From positions 558,001 to 622,000 of the forward strand of contig NC_060200.1 in NCBI RefSeq assembly GCF_020623625.1: a DNA stretch of 64,000 nucleotides. Direction: 5' to 3'. Position numbers and translations under genes: made by a program. The notes under the pieces are model-generated. The model saw only the letters and a list, made by a program, of their open reading frames with translations, ran no database searches and had not been told where the DNA came from. This document shows, piece by piece, positions 1 through 12,600 of the stretch. Source of the stretch: Saccharomycodes ludwigii (taxonomy: Eukaryota > Ascomycota > Saccharomycetes > Saccharomycodales > Saccharomycodaceae). Numbering within the stretch: the first letter of the stretch is position 1; each line of letters begins with the position of its first letter.

Positions 1-3000
1 CATTATTACCAGTAACTTTTTCCACAACAATGATGGCACCAGAGTTACGAACAGCAAAACGCTCACCAGCACAACCCGACAAAAACGCAGAGCCCGATAT
101 AGCACCATAAAAACAAGTGTTTCCAACAATGACATTTTCATCGCTCTTAAATTTAGAGTCCTTTGGTGGCCTAATTACAATACGACCACCAGATAGCCCT
201 TTACCAACATAATCATTAGCATCACCGTCCAGGATAAAGGTAATACCAGAGGTTAAAAATGCACCAAAAGATTGGCCAGCAGAACCCTTAATATTAACAA
301 CAATTGTATCTTGAGGCAACCCATCGGGCCCAAACCTCTTGGAAACTCTATACGATAAAGTAGATCCCAAAGCACGATCTGTATTAATAATAGAGGCATC
401 TATTGAAACAGGCAGACCGCGATCCAAAGTAATCTCAGCCTCATCGATTAATTTATTGTCCAAACGAGCATATAACTTATCTTCCAATTTTTTTGTGTAT
501 TTAGTAGCAACGCCTGGTCTAATCATGTGAGCTGGTGTTAAAATAGGTGACAAATCAATATTAATGTTTTTGGTGGTAACCTGTTTTCTCTTGCGCAATT
601 TTTCAGAGTGGCCAATCATTTCATCAACAGTACGGTAACCCAACCTGGCCATCAACTTTCTCAAATCGTTAATCAAGTAGTAGAAAAAGTTAATAACATG
701 CTCCGGTTGCCCCTTAAACTTGGCTCTTAGCTCTGGATCTTGAGTGGCAACACCAACAGCACAAGTGTTCAAGTGACATTTTCTCAACATAATACAACCC
801 ATAGAAATTAATGGAACAGTGGCCATAGTAAAAGATTCGGCACCTAATAAAATGGCAACTGCAATATCAAAAGCAGTTCTTAATTGACCATCTGTCTGGA
901 CAACCGAATGTCCTCTTAAATCATTTAAAACTAAAGTTTGATGTGTTTCAGCTAATCCTAATTCCCATGGTAAACCAGAAAATTTAATGTCACTCCAATT
1001 GGCAGCACCGGTACCACCATCATGTCCAGATATCAAAATGCTGCAATCACCAGCTGCAGCCTTAGCAACACCAGCAGCAACAATACCAACACCAACTTCG
1101 GAAACCAACTTGATGGAAATCCTGGCTCTTGGATTAGCACATTTCAAGTCATAAATTAATTGTTTCAAATCCTCAATCGAATAAATATCATGATGTGGTG
1201 GTGGGGATATTAATCCAACGTAAGGAGTAGAGTGCCTAGTCTTGGCAATGGCTTCGGTGACTTTGTGACCTGGCAAATGACCACCAACAGCTGGCTTTGC
1301 ACCTTGGGCAATTTTAATTTGAATTTCATCAGCATCGGACAAATAATAAGAGGTAACACCAAATCTGGCAGAAGCAACCTGTTTAATAGCAGATCTCATA
1401 GTATCACCATTTGGATGAACAATAGAACGTTCAGGATCTTCACCACCTTCACCACAATTGGATCTGGCACCCAATCTGTTCATGGCTATAGCCAAGGTTG
1501 TGTGTGCCTCCTTAGAAATGGAACCATAAGACATAGCCCCTGTGCAGAATCTCCGAACAATTTCAGTCCATGGTTCAACTTGCTCCAATGGAATAGGAGT
1601 AGAGTTTTCAAAATCAAATTCTAATAAGCCTCTTAGAGTACAGTCTCTGATTGATTCCATCTCCTTTCTCACATACATTTCCCAAGCTTTTTCATTTTTA
1701 TTTCTAACGGAATCTTGCAATGCTGCAATAGCAGTTGGGTCGTTAATATGTCTAGCACCACCGTCTCTCCAGTGATATTCACCACTTTCAGGTAAATTGA
1801 CGGACTTTTGGATAATAGATCTTGATGGGAACCCACGCTCGTGTAGAGAAAAAGCGTCTTGGGCAATATATTCAAAAGTGACACCCTTAATTCTGGAAGC
1901 AGTGCCTGCAAAACAAATATCAACAACAGAGTTATCAATCCCCAAAGCTTCAAAAATTTGAGCACCTTTATAGGAAGCCAAGGTGGAAATACCCATTTTG
2001 GACATGACCTTTAAAACACCAGTATCAATTGCATGCTTGTAATTTTCTAGTAATTTTTCATCGGAAATGGTAATGTCATCATTATTGGCATTACGAACCA
2101 AGCCTTCATCGTTCATTCTAACCAATGTTTCCATTGCCAAATATGGGAAAATGGCATCACAACCATAACCTAGTAAAACACAGAAATGATGAATTTCTCT
2201 GGCCTCCGCAGTTTCCAAGATCAACGCAACTTGGGACCGCTGTTTTTGTTGGACTAAACGATGATGAATAGCACCAACTGCGATCAAAGATGAAACTGAA
2301 ACACGGTCTGCACTCAATTTTTTGTCAGAAATTATCAACATTTTCTTACCCTCTTCGATGGCCCTAGAAGCTTCCTGTGTAATACGATCAATAGCATCAG
2401 TATAACCTAGTAGACCCTCAGCCTTGTCAAAGGTAATGTCAATGGTAGCGTACGACCATGATGAATAAACTTTTTCGATATGTTTTAGGGCTTCAAAATC
2501 TTTCCAATTCAAAATAGGCGACTTCAATAAGAGCCTATCACATTGTGATGGATGCATTTCCAATAAATTGCCCTGTGGGCCAACATAGCATTCCAAAGAC
2601 ATAACATTCGCTTCCCTAATAGAGTCAATTGGAGGATTTGTGACTTGGGCAAATAATTGCCTAAAGTAATCAAAGACCAAGACTGGATCTGTATTTAAAC
2701 AAGCCAATGGCGCGTCGTTCCCCATAGAACCCAAGGATTCTTTGCCTTGCAAAGCCATTGGGACCAATAACAAAGAAACTTGTTCAAAAGTATAGCCCAT
2801 AGCCAATAGACGAGGGTCTTGTTGTACTTTTAAAGATTCTCCGTTATGATCTGAAATAAATTTAGATGGCAAAAATTTGTCGACTTTGACCAATAAATCA
2901 TCCAGTTTAATGACTTTGGATAACCATGATTTAAAATCCTTTCTAGTGGCAATGGTACGTTTTAATTTTTTTGTGTCGACAATTTCACCAACCTCAGTGT

Positions 3001-4432
3001 CGACTAATAAAATATCACCGGGAACTAGCTTGCCCTTTTTCAAAACCAAAGCATTATCGACATGAATAACACCAACTTCACTACCACAAATTAATCTATC
3101 GTCAGAGGTAATATAGTATCTACAAGGACGTAATCCATTTCTATCCAACATAGCACCACAGTACCTGCCATCAGTAAAGTTTAAAGAAGCTGGTCCATCC
3201 CAAGGTTCCATTAGGCAAGCAGCCCATTCATACCAGGCTTTCAAGTTCGAGTCTGTGTCGTCATGGTAAGCTTCTGGCACCAATAACATGATGGCTTCTG
3301 GTAAACTTAAAACACCATTTAAAATCAATAATTCTAAAACATTATCCAAGGCAGCAGAATCACTACCACCTTCTTCCACAATGGGGAATAGTCTTTCCAA
3401 ATCTTCTCCTATGGTCTCTGAAGACATTATACCCTCTTTAGAACGCATCCAATTCTTATTACCTCTTAAGGTGTTAATTTCACCATTGTGAGCCAACAAA
3501 CGTAATGGCTGTGCTCTATCCCAAGATGGGAAGGTATTGGTGGAAAACCTAGAATGAACCAAGGCCATATGCGATTCAAAATGAGCATTGGTTAGGTCGT
3601 AATAATAATTGTAAACTTGAGAGGGGGTCAATTGACCTTTATAAACTATGGTTTTATTACTTAAAGAACAAATATAAAACCAATTCTGTATGCCAACTGT
3701 TGTGGAGGCCTGTTTTCTTAAAATGTATAGCTTTATCTTGAATTCAGTTTCAAAATCTTTTTTAAATTCTGCCGACGATACGTTACCCTGATCAAAAGTC
3801 TTGGCAAATACCACTAAAGGTTGTTGGATGACTGGTTCTCTAGACAGAGCGGCAGAACCTAAAATACTAGAGTCGTGAGGAACATCTCTCCAGCATAAAA
3901 CTTTTAAACCCAAAGAACGTGCAATATCTTCAAATGTTCTCTTTGAATTCAGTAAAGTATCGGCCGAATCTTTCTTAAAGAAAATATTACCTACTGCATA
4001 TTGGTCCTTTGGTGGAACATCAACATTACAATCCAATTTAAACTCTCGAACAATAAATTTATGTGGGATACCCACCAAGATACCTGCACCATCACCATTA
4101 CCATCTGCAGAAACAGCACCCCTATGGGCCATATTACATAATAAATACTTGGCATCAGAAACAATTTTGTGGGATTCTTTCCCTTTGATGTTGGCGACAA
4201 ACCCTACACCACAAGCATCCTTTTCAAAATCAGGATTATATAGTCCTTGTGCCTTAGGAATGACATTAGCCCATGTTGGATTTGTCAAGTCAACCTGTTC
4301 TGGAACAGGCATTGGAGAGCCACCTTCATAACATGCTTCCATAGGATTAAAAGCGTCAGACTTCAAAATATTTGGGGCTATAGCTGTAGATTTTTCTGTG
4401 ATACTTTGATGAAGGCTTTGAGAAATAGACAT
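1..4432 (-). CDS. GLT1: Glutamate synthase (NADH), N-terminal two thirds
   Basis: GOGAT makes two glutamates from glutamine and 2-oxoglutarate in ammonium assimilation. About 1,477 codons are present; the S. cerevisiae enzyme has about 2,145, so the 3' third (rest of the GXGXG domain and the NADH/FAD part) lies outside the window. The chosen ATG begins MSISQSLHQS. A propeptide of about 73 residues precedes Cys74 in KDACGVGFVANIKG, the expected N-terminal nucleophile of the class II glutamine amidotransferase domain. At the window edge the frame reads SGCAGERFAVRNSGA, typical of the GXGXG beta-helix domain. I saw no break in the parts I translated. It is divergent from UGA3, as GLT1 and UGA3 are in S. 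cerevisiae. Confidence 0.96.
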   Translation of the reverse strand, partial: MSISQSLHQSITEKSTAIAPNILKSDAFNPMEACYEGGSPMPVPEQVDLTNPTWANVIPKAQGLYNPDFEKDACGVGFVANIKGKESHKIVSDAKYLLCNMAHRGAVSADGNGDGAGILVGIPHKFIVREFKLDCNVDVPPKDQYAVGNIFFKKDSADTLLNSKRTFEDIARSLGLKVLCWRDVPHDSSILGSAALSREPVIQQPLVVFAKTFDQGNVSSAEFKKDFETEFKIKLYILRKQASTTVGIQNWFYICSLSNKTIVYKGQLTPSQVYNYYYDLTNAHFESHMALVHSRFSTNTFPSWDRAQPLRLLAHNGEINTLRGNKNWMRSKEGIMSSETIGEDLERLFPIVEEGGSDSAALDNVLELLILNGVLSLPEAIMLLVPEAYHDDTDSNLKAWYEWAACLMEPWDGPASLNFTDGRYCGAMLDRNGLRPCRYYITSDDRLICGSEVGVIHVDNALVLKKGKLVPGDILLVDTEVGEIVDTKKLKRTIATRKDFKSWLSKVIKLDDLLVKVDKFLPSKFISDHNGESLKVQQDPRLLAMGYTFEQVSLLLVPMALQGKESLGSMGNDAPLACLNTDPVLVFDYFRQLFAQVTNPPIDSIREANVMSLECYVGPQGNLLEMHPSQCDRLLLKSPILNWKDFEALKHIEKVYSSWSYATIDITFDKAEGLLGYTDAIDRITQEASRAIEEGKKMLIISDKKLSADRVSVSSLIAVGAIHHRLVQQKQRSQVALILETAEAREIHHFCVLLGYGCDAIFPYLAMETLVRMNDEGLVRNANNDDITISDEKLLENYKHAIDTGVLKVMSKMGISTLASYKGAQIFEALGIDNSVVDICFAGTASRIKGVTFEYIAQDAFSLHERGFPSRSIIQKSVNLPESGEYHWRDGGARHINDPTAIAALQDSVRNKNEKAWEMYVRKEMESIRDCTLRGLLEFDFENSTPIPLEQVEPWTEIVRRFCTGAMSYGSISKEAHTTLAIAMNRLGARSNCGEGGEDPERSIVHPNGDTMRSAIKQVASARFGVTSYYLSDADEIQIKIAQGAKPAVGGHLPGHKVTEAIAKTRHSTPYVGLISPPPHHDIYSIEDLKQLIYDLKCANPRARISIKLVSEVGVGIVAAGVAKAAAGDCSILISGHDGGTGAANWSDIKFSGLPWELGLAETHQTLVLNDLRGHSVVQTDGQLRTAFDIAVAILLGAESFTMATVPLISMGCIMLRKCHLNTCAVGVATQDPELRAKFKGQPEHVINFFYYLINDLRKLMARLGYRTVDEMIGHSEKLRKRKQVTTKNINIDLSPILTPAHMIRPGVATKYTKKLEDKLYARLDNKLIDEAEITLDRGLPVSIDASIINTDRALGSTLSYRVSKRFGPDGLPQDTIVVNIKGSAGQSFGAFLTSGITFILDGDANDYVGKGLSGGRIVIRPPKDSKFKSDENVIVGNTCFYGAISGSAFLSGCAGERFAVRNSGAIIVVEKVTGNN

Positions 4433-6130
4433 AGTTTTTTGTTTTTGTTTTTTGATTGTTTGTATATCAATTTATATAAAATTAATGGATAATAAATAAT
4501 AACACTAAGCTAGTGTAGTAAGTAGTAATTTTTTTTTTCCTTCCCTTTTCTTGAGATATAACCAATAAATATGATTTAAAATGAGGGAGAAAAAAAAGGA
4601 AATTTGTGAAGTAAAAATAAAATAAATAAATAAATTAAAAACCTGGTATTAAATTAATAAATGGTTTTGTTTTGTTTTGTTTTGTCTTGTTCTGTCTTGC
4701 TTGTTTTTTTTTTTTTTTCTTGTTTTTTTTCTTTTAATATCTAATTTCTTTCTTTTATAGTTTTTTGTCTTTTGCAAATGTCTATATTAAAATTGCAAAC
4801 AAATAAAAAGAAACGGGTATGCTTTTTGATACAACTTTATGTATAAAATAATAGATAAAATATTAGAGGTTAATAATCAAATAAAGTCTATACCACACTC
4901 AGTTTTGATTTTATTTTAATTTTTTTTTTGTTTTTTTCCTAAACTGGTTTATTTCTTAGTGTGGGTATATTGATCTTATTATTATGATTATATTAATTTA
5001 TTAAGTTTAAGCCTTTATTTTTTTTATTCTTATTAGATAGATGATAAATAAATTTTTAGAAAAAAAAAAAAAACTCTTAGTCATCTGTTAATCTTGAGTC
5101 CTTTTTTCTTTTTAATTTAATTTTTCTTCTTTTTTTTTTTTTTTTCTTCCCTTCTTTTATTTATATATATTTGTATTTTTCGTTTTTCATTTTCCATTTC
5201 CATTTCCATTTCCATTTCCATTTTTAAATGACCAAGAAAAACGCAGAATTGAGGAAAGAAACAAGCAAGATAAATCTTAGCGATAAAGCGAATTCAAAAA
5301 ATACAAAAAAAAAAAAAAAGGAAAATGCATTATTATGTTTTTTATACACATTTTTCTAAGAAATTTGTAATAAGCTAATTTCTTTTTATGAAGGGCAGAT
5401 ACGAAAATACTGCGGATGGCCCACTTTATAAAATGGAGAAAGAAAAAAAAAGAGTTTAGGGTACAGAAAGATGTAACGTAGTAATAACTAATATTATCAG
5501 CCACTAACACTCATATAAAAAATATATATATATATATATATATTTCAATCTTGCTGTTGCTTTTCTCCCTGATTTGTTATCGTTGCCCAATTAAATTAAA
5601 AGTTGGTAGATAACTACACATTTACCTACAATTAAAAAAAATGCATTTAAATATTCATGTTTTCTTATCTCTTTTTTTTTAACTTTTATATATTTACTAA
5701 AATAATCACATGATGTCAATTCGCTTTAAAATAGTACGCATTTCTTTACTTTGTTATTTTTTTTTTTCAATGATGAAAATAGAAAAAAAAAAAAAAAAAA
5801 AATGTGATGCTTTAACAGTGGCTATCAGTCAATAATTATCTCCATTTACCCGCTCACCTTAAAAAAAATATCGCTATTATATGTCCGAGCCAACGTTTAC
5901 TCCGAGAGTTACCATAAAATGGCGTTTCCATCACTACTCGTACGTATATATAATTATGAATTCGTTCCCCTTTTAGTATCAGTATAATATTTAGAAATTA
6001 ATAAAAAAAAAGAAATAACCATTTAAATTAACCTTGAGGTTATTAAATAATAATAATTATTATTTTACTTTTACAGTACACAAGCTAAAATTAACTTAAA
6101 ACAAGACAGAGCCCTATATATACAACATTA
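4433..6130. promoter_or_regulatory. Divergent GLT1/UGA3 intergenic region
   Basis: This 1.7 kb gap holds no gene that I can support. It contains several A/T runs, a (CCATTT)5 hexamer repeat, an (AT)n run near 5525, a Reb1-like site TTACCCG at 5846-5852 and a TATA-like TATATATAA stretch near 5945. GATAA cores occur at 5269-5273 and 5282-5286. GATA factors control nitrogen genes in yeast, but such short motifs are common in AT-rich DNA. Confidence 0.5.
5194..5223. repeat. (CCATTT)5 hexamer repeat
   Basis: Five exact tandem copies of CCATTT lie in the GLT1/UGA3 intergenic region. No function is evident. Confidence 0.9.
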
Positions 6131-6161
6131 ATGGACTTATCAGCTAATAATAACAATAGTA

Positions 6162-6200
<39 letters not shown>

Positions 6201-6862
6201 TCATCGCTACCACAAATACTAACAATAATCATAAAGTTACCAATTTTATTTCCAATACCACTACTGCAACTGGCACAATTTCTAAAAGAGGTTCGTATTC
6301 TAAAAATGGTTGTATCACATGCAAGGTTAGAAAAAAAAGATGTTCCGAAACCAAACCCATTTGTAATGATTGTAAAAGATTAAATTATGATTGTATCTAT
6401 CTGTTGGAGGGTACCCCAAAGAATGTTCTAAAAGAATATAAAGACAAAGTTCAAGAAAAGTTAAATCTGATGAAATTGAATAATATAGCAACTAGCGTTG
6501 TTACTACTACTACTACTACTACTAATAATAATAATAATGGTGATGATGATGATGTTCAAACAGTAAAACAAGTTACAAATACTAAAAAAAGGAAAAATAA
6601 TATTTTAAGTGCTGATATTATGTCTGATGGTAATACACCATTCAGAAAAATGCAGAAAGTCAGAACCGGTAAGAATAAAAGGAGGAAAAATAAAATAATT
6701 AAAAATATCTCGAATTCTACGCCCAATTCCAGGAAATATTTACAAGACATAGTGAAATATCCATTATTAGGCCTTCCCACATCTCCTAATATTGATACAA
6801 ATTGTTGTTTGGAGGATGATTTTCATATTAGTAATATTACTATGTATAACAAAAGCAATGCT

Positions 6863-6914
<52 letters not shown>

Positions 6915-8950
6915 GTCCAAATAATAGTAGGAAAAATAACATAAATAGTAATAATACAAAAATATCACATATTATTAATGAGAAACCATTTACAAATGGA
7001 ACATTTGGCAACGGGTTACCAATGGCTTTCTCAAATGATAATAACAATAACATTTTCTCCTCTGGCAGCATACCATCTGTGTCTGCCACTGATCTTTTAG
7101 CAGAGGCAGTATTGTCTTCTGGATGTTTAGAAGATACTAACAACAGTATAACTTCTTCCTCATCTTCACCCGGGTATTTAAACGATTTGGCCAATAACTT
7201 GCAGGATTCTACCGACAACAACTGTAACAATTTAATTATTTTTAATCGTTTATTAAATACCCCCTATTCTTCGCAACCATTATCAAATCCTATATTATGT
7301 AAACTGGATGATATTGGCGTTTCCTTATATGATTATTATAGATACCATCTAGCTAAAATCATATCTATCGCACCAGTAAGGCAAAATTTCTATTTACAAG
7401 TTTTTCTCCCGATGGCGCATTTACATGAAGGTATACTCTATGGAGTAATGGCATGGAGTGCACACCATTTATCAATCAATATGAATTCCCAAAACAATTC
7501 TTCCAAGATGCTGCCTTTGGATGATGAATGCATCATATCATCTTCGGAGATTTCCATCGAGAGAAAGTATGCTGATATTGCCAATAAATACACTTTTAAA
7601 AGCTTAGAAACTTTAAAGAATATTTCAACAGACTTGCAAAATGACGAACAATATGATATCGACATTTCTCTAGAGCATACAATGAAAAAAAATGAAAAAA
7701 AGTATTTATGGTCACTAGCACAGATATTGGTTTTATGTGGTGCCGAAATCTGTCAAGGAGATGTCAACAAATGGAGAATCTTGTTAAAACTGGGTGGTAG
7801 AATAATAGAAAAGATATTACCAAGGGGGAAAGATGATATAACAAGTTTATTTCAGTATAATTCTAATGGAAACATTACGAATGCAGCCAATTGCAATTAC
7901 ATAAGTGTCAGCGATAATGGTCTAGATAATGTTACAAAATATTGGTTGATTGCTAATTTTATATATCATGATATTATGTCACCAGATGGAACCTATTTCC
8001 CCATGCACCAATATAATAAGTTTTTGACACAAGATGAGTTTATAATAAGAGATGAAAACCAAGCACCAATAATTGATCCATTGTTAGGTGTAAATAGACC
8101 CATTTTCAAAATCATTGGAGACATTACTAATCTAATTAGGAAGTACAAGAAACATATGAAAAATTATAATCACAATAAATTAAAGGCTAGAGCAGATTCA
8201 ATGGACTACGTAAGGAAAGCAATGGATATAGTTCATAAATTGTATTCTTTACCTCCACCAACATCAACACAATTAAAGGTGTATCAAGAATCTGTAGAGG
8301 CATCACTAGCTTTATATGAAGTCTTCAAATTAACTGCGTTAATATATATTAAGGCATCCCCTATTCTATTGCCCTTGGTATCAACAACAAATACCAAGAA
8401 AAATAATGGTGATAGTCCCACCACAAATAAAGATTTTGCATTGAAATACAGTAAACATAACAGATATGTGAATAATACATTTGAAGTTCAATATTATTGG
8501 GAGCAATTGAGCGCTAATCTTAAAAATGTGTTAGGATCAATCTTGGAAGGATCGTTGTGTTTCCCTCTTTTCATTTTTGGGTTATATTCACCCAAATCAC
8601 AAAGAATAGAAGTAGAGTGGATATTTGATGATTTTATCAAGAGATATAAGTGTAGAAATGTTGATTTGGCTAGAGAGTTGATGAGGAAATGTTGGAAAAC
8701 TATGGATAAGTATAGTATAAGTAACTCGAATGCTATAAAAACTAATACCAGTATTGCATCAGATAATTTTATAACGCACAGAGAAGGTGGTGTTAACAGT
8801 GTTGTCTCTGTTTCTAGTAAATATAGTGATGAAAGTAGTAATACTAGTAACAATACCTCATCTTCGACAACAACCACAAAAAGCAATGGTGAAATCAAAG
8901 ATTGGTTCGATATAGTTGACGAATTAGGCTGGGACATTAGTTTCGCGTGA
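6131..8950 (+). CDS. UGA3: Zn2Cys6 transcription activator of GABA catabolism (Uga3 orthologue)
   Basis: Uga3 activates the GABA utilisation genes. The Zn2Cys6 cluster has Cys61, 64, 71, 78, 81 and 88 in CITCKVRKKRC and CNDCKRLNYDC. Further on, the fungal activator region reads LYDYYRYHLAKIISIAP, FLPMAHLHEGILYG, SLAQILVLCGAEICQGDV and EGSLCFPLFIFGLY, all close to Uga3 as I remember it; the C-terminus ends ELGWDISFA. At 939 residues it is much longer than S. cerevisiae Uga3 (about 528). The extra length is mainly poly-Asn from AAT codon runs (for example about 6145-6200 and 6868-6912), poly-Thr, and a Ser/Thr-rich tail. Position beside and divergent from GLT1 supports orthology. Confidence 0.93.
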
Positions 8951-9069
8951 AGCTCGTGTTACATGATATATATGTGTTACACATAAGAAATATATACAAA
9001 ATAAATAAAAAAAAAAAAAAAAAAAAAAAAAAAGGGAAATATCAAATAAATATGTAAGCAATATACTTT

Positions 9070-9603
9070 TCAGTTTAAGTTTGACTTTATTAAATATTGA
9101 TCAATAACAAATTTCATACCTAATCTGCTTTTTTTGATATTTTCAGTAAACTTTTCATGACTCCATTGTTCAATTCTATTTCTAAAAGTATTCATCCTTC
9201 CAAATCCACTACTGAATTTAACATTGCTCTCCACCAAAGTTTGGTTTATTTTATTATCATATTTGTAGGTGGTGTATTCTTCTACTTTTATAATTTTAGT
9301 ATGATCTAAATTTTTAGTGTAGGTGGTTAAAAGTAAATTTTCTTTATCAATTTTACTAATCTCGATAATCCAACTTTCAGATATTTTCCCCAAAAATGGT
9401 TTGATCCACTCAGGCAACTTCCCTGCTTTTTTAATTATTCTGGTTGTTACTAGTTCTCCTGTTGTTGGATCTATTTCTCTTGATAATGTATCTATGGAAA
9501 GTACGTGATGTGCGTATGGATTAGGATACCTATTAAAAAATGCTAGTGAAACTGTTTTAAAATCTGTATTAAAAATATGTTGACTTCTATTCCACAAAAC
9601 CAT
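9070..9603 (-). CDS. UPS1: PRELI/UPS family mitochondrial phosphatidic acid transfer protein
   Basis: With Mdm35, Ups1 carries phosphatidic acid across the mitochondrial intermembrane space for cardiolipin synthesis. The 177-residue protein is one PRELI/MSF1 domain, about the length of S. cerevisiae Ups1 (175). It has FFNRYPNPYAHHVLSIDTLS, KKAGKLPEWIKPFLGKISES and a closing KKSRLGMKFVI segment. The high match to Ups1 and the order GLT1-UGA3-UPS1-NMT1 favour Ups1 over its relatives Ups2 and Ups3. Its 3' end lies about 120 bp from that of convergent UGA3. Confidence 0.94.
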   Translation of the reverse strand: MVLWNRSQHIFNTDFKTVSLAFFNRYPNPYAHHVLSIDTLSREIDPTTGELVTTRIIKKAGKLPEWIKPFLGKISESWIIEISKIDKENLLLTTYTKNLDHTKIIKVEEYTTYKYDNKINQTLVESNVKFSSGFGRMNTFRNRIEQWSHEKFTENIKKSRLGMKFVIDQYLIKSNLN

Positions 9604-9656
9604 TATTGTTTACAGTCGGCTCTTTTTTCTTTGTTACTTTTGATTTATGCTTTTCT

Positions 9657-9687
<31 letters not shown>

Positions 9688-12600
9688 GATAAAAAAAATA
9701 AAAAATTATTACAAGAGGTCATAAGTTGTGGGATCAAGTCCTCGTGTTGAAAAAAAAAAAAAAAAATTATAATTCTTAAAATGTTATCCAATATGTGTTT
9801 TTTTAAGGCTCGGTCAAATCGCTTATTCGCGTATTTTGGGAATTGTAAATTTTTTTTTTTTTTTCTTTTTTTTTTTTTTGCTTTGGGGTTCAAACTCTGC
9901 GTAGAAAGTTGGGCAGGTAAAATTGATTTGCTTAGTAATAATTAAAGATTTTGGTTTTATATTTTAGTAATCACTTTTCAATGACTTTGATATGTTTATG
10001 TTTTAATAATAAAATATATTAGCTAAAAGATATCCCTCACATGCATTGTAATGTTATATATGCATTGTGTTTTAAGAAGTATAGAATAAAAATTACAATA
10101 GAAATTAGAAAACTCAAAAATTATCGTTTTCAAACTTATATTTTTTTTTTTATGACTTCAAATGAGCTAACAAAATTCTGTGGTTTTATAACTTTCTTTT
10201 TTTGGCAGCTTTATATAAACAAATAAAAAAAAAACACTCGTCTATTTTACGCATTATATAATTTACGTAGCTGGGTTAACGAGCTATTGGTTCATGAAAA
10301 GCGATATTCAGTAAATTCTCTAAAAAAAAATATACAATGATTAAATAAATTAAATAAATATACTACAGTCACAAATAACATACTTTTCATAAAAAGTGTT
10401 TTATGATTTTCTATTTTTATTTGTGAACGCATCGATGAATGTTTTCAAGATATATATGGAAAAGGCTTCCCTACTTTTGGTTCTTTATTGCAGAATATAG
10501 GGGATATATTATCCAATTTTAATCCCATTTCATTTCATGTTTATTATGAAAATCTTTGATGTGTACCTGAAACCATTAATTGGCTAAATGCTTTATTAGA
10601 AGATTGTTTAATTATTAATGGCTATGAATCTATGGCTCCCAATACTTATAAATTCATAGTCATTTATATTTTAAAAATGGCTAATGACTTAGAAAATAAA
10701 ATCATTGCTAGAGTAGAAAGAATGTGTTTGCAGTTGGTAAAATATTATTTTAGATTTATTGTGGACTTTTATTAATAATTTATATTGTAAGTACATCCCC
10801 AATTTTGTTATCCAATCTTTCTGTTCAGTAAAAAGTTTGTTTTAAAAGATATTGTTTTTAAATTAGATATGTTCAATTTAAAAACACCACATAATGAAGT
10901 GAGACATCGTCTAAATGATGATATATAATTTAAAACATAAAAAATTGTAAAAAGATTTGCAATTAGTGTCGTTCACTATGCCAAATTTCCATTAAAAGAA
11001 CTTTTGGGTTTCTTAAAAGAGACAAAATTTTAAGTTGGGACAAGTTTTAAACTGTTACAAATTGAACATGCAACTTTTCCCAGTAGTGGTATGGACGGTA
11101 TAGTCGATATTGGGAAGAGACAAGAAAACCTTGGCAACACCAGATTCAGTTGCTGGAGTTTCCAAGTATCAATTAATAGTATAAGATGAGAGACAAAAAC
11201 GATACATTGATGGTGATAAAATACTTGAAGTAAAAACCGACATTTTTTTTTTTTTTATTTTTTATTTTTTATTTTTCATATGAGATTTTTGAGCATAAAT
11301 GATTTAATTTAAAATAAAGGAAATATTATTAGAGGGTTGGTTTCTGAAATAAGAAAAGTTGAAAGATGGCATTCTGCGACATATACAAAAATATCTAAAC
11401 GAAAATTATTTATATTATGTGGTACCAATTTTTGTTTTTTTTTTGAACGCAGTTGTTTCATAGTAATATAAACTTAAAGTATACAAACGAACAAACTCTA
11501 TTTTATTTACTACAGCTTCACAAAAGGAAAGCATTTGTAAAGGGTACCAATTTAGGGAAGTGGAAGCGAAACAAAGACAGCCATTTGAATTTAAACATGT
11601 TTTTCTTTGATGTACGGATGTTATCCTTTTTTCTCCCTAATTTTTTACAAACATGCATTTTTTTTTTTATATAGCCTAATCAAGAAGAGTCTCTAAAAAA
11701 AATACGTGAATTGTACTAAATGACGGAAGGAAGAAAGGCAAGAATTAAAAACTGATTTTGGTTAAATTTATAATGCACATTCAATTCATTTTATATCATA
11801 TGCAGCTGCCCAGTTCCTTTCCTGTGAAGTCATTAATCGCAGAGAAACAGCAAAAAATAAAAATAAAAATAAATTCTTTCTGAATTAAAAAAAAAAAAAA
11901 AAAATAAAATAGAACTTCCAATTTTATTTTATGTATTATATTATTAATAAACAATTCAACTCTAGAATTGAGAAAATAAACAAGAGAAGGAAAAAAAAAA
12001 AAAAAAAAAATTTTTTTTCTGTTTCGTATAAAGTGGTGTATTTAATTCTTTTTTTTTTTTTTTTTTTTTTTTCAAATGAGTAAATAAAAAAAGCTAGAAA
12101 CAGTAATCTAAATATTGTTACTTATAACTTTCATAGTAATACGTCTAAAGAGGTTAAGTTTTAATTCTGGATGGGATTAACACAGTTATCAATTATGTAA
12201 TTGTAAAATGTCGGAGAAGAGCGTAATGCAATCTTTCACTTACATTTTGCTGCTAATTTTGAAATTATAGGGAGGGGGGGGAAGAAATAATAACTATGGC
12301 AATAGGAATAATTTGAAGTATATAGTAATTCCGCATGTAGTTAAATGTTTATAGAGCATTTAAATGTATGCGTAAATTAACAGAAAAAAGTTTGTATTTT
12401 AACAGTTCATTTTAACGAGAATTTATCATGCTGATCTTGAACTGTTTAAATACAGTAACTGTTTGTTTCAAAATCGGTTTATAAAACCAAAAAAATACAT
12501 GTTTGTTCCGTTATTTCTTCATAGAATGCAAACTGTTCAAAATAATACGAATTAAAAATAATTAATAAAGAAAAAAAAAAAAAAAAAAAACAAAAAGGAA

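Noticed and set aside
5705-5890. ATCACATG at 5705 followed by AT-rich DNA and a TCCGAG, as a possible point centromere
   Set aside because: The CCGAA core is not matched, and the middle contains GC-richer segments. The ATCACATG is better read as a Cbf1-type promoter motif.
6823-7230. Minus-strand open frame opposite UGA3 (poly-Leu)
   Set aside because: It is the complement of (AAT)n coding for poly-Asn.
9719-9750. Stretch resembling the 3' part of a tRNA (GTGGGATCAAGTCCTCG)
   Set aside because: No D arm, anticodon arm or acceptor pairing could be built around it on either strand.
11453-11674. Plus-strand open frame of 73 codons
   Set aside because: It is partly simple sequence, its start is a TTG, and no family resemblance or context supports it.
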